This document shows, piece after piece, positions 5,518 to 7,339 of a DNA stretch of 7,339 bases (positions are counted from its first letter, which is position 1; the number at the start of each line of letters is the position of its first letter). A model generated the notes under the pieces. That model was not told the DNA's origin, searched no databases, and was given only the letters and a program-made list of their open reading frames with translations. The DNA is from Roseibacillus sp. (GTDB lineage: Bacteria > Verrucomicrobiota > Verrucomicrobiia > Verrucomicrobiales > Akkermansiaceae), in the NCBI GenBank assembly GCA_002729275.1, contig PBTP01000071.1, positions 4,715 to 12,053 of the forward strand, given 5' to 3'. Made by a program: the position numbers and the translations under genes.

Positions 5518-6912
5518 TCAGGTCACAATGTCAGTCAGGACTCGTCCAAAGACATCGGTGAGTCGGAAATCACGACCGGAATGGAAATAGGTAAGCTCCT
5601 TATGATCGAGGCCCATGAGATGAAGAATGGTCGCGTGCAGATCATGAACGTGTGCCTCGCCCTCCGTTACCCGGAACCCAAATTCATCGGTGGCTCCCTG
5701 AATGCTTCCCCCCTTGATTCCGCCCCCGGCCATCCAGGTCGAAAATCCGGCGGCGTGGTGGTCGCGTCCCCCGGTTCCCACCGGGGTCCGCCCGAATTCT
5801 CCGGCCCACACAATCAGGGTCTCATCAAGAAGGCCGCGAGCCTTGAGGTCCGCAAGAAGACCCGCAATCGGCTTGTCGGTCTGGCCACAGAGTTTCTGGT
5901 GCCGCTTGTCGTTGTCCCCATGAGTGTCCCAATTCGAGTGGTAGAGCTGCACGAAGCGAGTTCCCCTCTCCACAAGTCGACGGGCCATCAGGCAGCTCTT
6001 GCCGAAACGGTCTGCCTCACCCTCCCCGATTCCGTAGAGCTTACGGGTGGGCTCTGTTTCCCCGGAAAGGTCGACGGCCTCGGGGGCATGGGCCTGCATC
6101 CGGTAGGCAAGCTCGTAGGCCTCGATCCGGGCCCCCAGCTCTGAGTTTACCGGCAGATGGCTCTGGTGCTCCTGATTCCAGGCCGCAAGAAGGTCGAGCT
6201 GGTCCCGCTGCGTATCCTGGGAGCGATTCATCGCAGGGTTCAAGTTGGGCACAGGAGTCCCTGACGTCTTGAACACCGTTCCCTGATGGCCAGACGGCAT
6301 GAAGCCGGAGCTCCAGTTCTGAGCTCCAGAGTAAGGAGCTCCATTCACAAGCACCACAAAGCCGGGCATATTATTGTTCGGCGAACCAAGGCCGTAGTTG
6401 GCCCATGACCCCAGACAGGGGTGCCCCTGCCGGACGAAACCCGTGTTCATCTGGAGCGAGGCCGCTCCATGGGCAGCGCTATCGGCCTTGGTGGACCGGA
6501 TCACCGCAAGATCGTCAGCGTGCTCGCGGAGGTGCGGGAAAAGCTCGGAGATTTCGATCCCAGATTGCCCGCAAGCCTTGAACTCAAAAGGAGAGCCCTT
6601 GAGCTTCCCCTTACCCTTCTGGCTGACTCCCTTGGCCGGCTTGAAATCATACTCTTCTCCATGACGCTTCCCCAGCACCGGCTTGGGGTCGAAGGTGTCC
6701 ATGTGGCTGGGCCCTCCCACCATGAAGAGGAAGATGCAGTTCTTGGCCTTGGCCGGAAAATGGGTCGAGGGAGTTACTTCTCCAGCCTTCACCCCATCCC
6801 GCGCCAGCATCGAGGCCATCGCAGTTCCAAAGAACCCATTCCCCGCCTGCCAGAGGAATTCCCGGCGAGTCCGGCCGCAGGGGAAATGAAATGGTAGGGG
6901 AGAGGGCTTCAT
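5518..6912 (-). CDS. DUF1501 protein, Tat-exported, alkaline-phosphatase-superfamily fold
   Basis: 464 residues from the ATG at 6912, a usual length for DUF1501. The frame is open further up to 7053, but that stretch lies inside the DUF1553 gene. The chosen Met is followed by a twin-arginine signal, G-R-T-R-R-E-F-L (R16, R17), and a hydrophobic segment ending MASMLARDG, so export by the Tat pathway in folded form is predicted. Family landmarks are GGPSHMDTFDPKP (66-78) at the start of the core, the RGTRFVQLYHSNWDTHGDND block, WAGEFGRTPVGTGGRDHH from about 369, GGGIKGGSIQGATDEFG, and the C-terminal VHDLHATILHLMGLDH with the YFHSGRDFRLTDVFG tail. The Asp/His content fits a metal-dependent hydrolase-like fold, but the reaction is not known. 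It starts 5 nt after the DUF1553 stop with no Shine-Dalgarno sequence, pointing to translational coupling. In Planctomycetota and Verrucomicrobiota such pairs often occur near sulfatases. Confidence 0.93.
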   Translation of the reverse strand: MKPSPLPFHFPCGRTRREFLWQAGNGFFGTAMASMLARDGVKAGEVTPSTHFPAKAKNCIFLFMVGGPSHMDTFDPKPVLGKRHGEEYDFKPAKGVSQKGKGKLKGSPFEFKACGQSGIEISELFPHLREHADDLAVIRSTKADSAAHGAASLQMNTGFVRQGHPCLGSWANYGLGSPNNNMPGFVVLVNGAPYSGAQNWSSGFMPSGHQGTVFKTSGTPVPNLNPAMNRSQDTQRDQLDLLAAWNQEHQSHLPVNSELGARIEAYELAYRMQAHAPEAVDLSGETEPTRKLYGIGEGEADRFGKSCLMARRLVERGTRFVQLYHSNWDTHGDNDKRHQKLCGQTDKPIAGLLADLKARGLLDETLIVWAGEFGRTPVGTGGRDHHAAGFSTWMAGGGIKGGSIQGATDEFGFRVTEGEAHVHDLHATILHLMGLDHKELTYFHSGRDFRLTDVFGRVLTDIVT

Positions 6913-6917
6913 TGTTT

Positions 6918-7339
6918 TTAGCGGTAACTGAACTCGTTGGTATTGAAGAGCACCAGCGCGAGCGAGGCGAGTGGATCGATCTTCTGCTCCCGGGCTGCCT
7001 TTCCGAGAAATTCCTTCGCTTGCTCCATTTCCCGGGTGCTTGGCGGACGGCACAGGATGAGATCAAAGGCCGCCTCGATCTGAACTTCCTCCCCCTCCAG
7101 TTCCCGGAGGCGGCTCGCAAGGTGCACGGTCTGCTCATTGATGAAGCGTCCGTTCATCATCAGGAGAGACTGCACCGCGGTGGTCGACACCGCACGCTTG
7201 GCACAACTGCAGGAAGAATCCGGGTTATCCAATACCGCCAGTTCCGGAAGCGGGATGGCGCGCTTGGCGAACACATAGACGCTCCGCCGGGAGGCCTCTT
7301 CTTCCGTCGAGTTTTTCCAATCCGCACCCGATGAGGCCC
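6918..7339 (-). CDS. DUF1553 (PSD1-type) protein, C-terminal part only
   Basis: The frame is open to the right window edge, so the start lies outside. 139 codons are visible, beginning ASSGADWKNSTEEEASRRSVYVFAKR; the GTG at 7274 is an internal Val codon, not a start. The visible part is the end of a DUF1553 domain: the RRSVYVFAKR motif, PELAVLDNPDSSCSCAKR, then STTAVQSLLMMN with NGRFINEQTVHLASRL, the helical CRPPSTREMEQAKEFL segment and the closing LALVLFNTNEFSYR. In complete proteins this domain normally follows DUF1549, often behind an N-terminal cytochrome-c-like domain, giving a large exported protein; none of that can be seen here. Its function is not established. It is upstream in the operon with DUF1501 and ends in TAA, 5 nt before the DUF1501 ATG. 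Confidence 0.93.
   Translation of the reverse strand, partial: ASSGADWKNSTEEEASRRSVYVFAKRAIPLPELAVLDNPDSSCSCAKRAVSTTAVQSLLMMNGRFINEQTVHLASRLRELEGEEVQIEAAFDLILCRPPSTREMEQAKEFLGKAAREQKIDPLASLALVLFNTNEFSYR

Noticed and set aside
6913..7053. Upstream extension of the DUF1501 frame to an ATG at 7053
   Set aside because: The extra 47 codons overlap the conserved end of DUF1553 and would place the twin-arginine signal in the interior of the protein.

Overview
The window (about 58% G+C by eye) looks like chromosome from a Planctomycetota/Verrucomicrobiota-type bacterium, with Verrucomicrobiota my preferred guess. The grounds are an adjacent DUF1553-DUF1501 gene pair (hallmark of the PVC superphylum), a formylglycine-type secreted sulfatase, and a propeller protein whose N-terminal domain ends in the 'RRFFRVR' pattern common in secreted proteins of Verrucomicrobiota. 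The taxonomic call is inference from gene content, not from a marker gene.

Layout. Bases 1-1344 (+): 3' part of an S41-family peptidase, truncated by the window edge. It converges, with a 29-bp gap, on a minus-strand pair transcribed leftwards: a signal-peptide seven-bladed beta-propeller protein (3547-2120), then a small predicted outer-membrane beta-barrel protein (2072-1374). The barrel gene has a near-perfect AAGGAGG ribosome binding site in the 47-bp gap. A 125-bp divergent spacer (3548-3672) separates the propeller gene from an exported S1-family sulfatase (3673-5235, +), whose active-site residues are all present. Sixty-two bases after the sulfatase lies an SRP (4.5S-like) RNA gene on the + strand (about 5298-5390), recognised by its conserved apical motif and a 14-bp closing helix. 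It has a plausible promoter placed exactly where it should be. The right end is a minus-strand operon entering from outside the window: a DUF1553 (PSD1-type) gene of which only the last 139 codons are present, then a Tat-exported DUF1501 protein starting 5 nt after the DUF1553 stop.

Function. Most proteins here are predicted to be exported. The sulfatase and the DUF1553/DUF1501 pair fit the sulfated-polysaccharide degradation lifestyle proposed for these phyla; the roles of DUF1553 and DUF1501 are not established biochemically. The propeller/barrel pair has no assignable function. The SRP RNA is a housekeeping gene unrelated to its neighbours. I found no mobile element, CRISPR array, tRNA or large repeat, and no clear new system. 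The most informative items are the SRP RNA, the S41 enzyme lacking the canonical lysine, and the propeller/barrel pair.
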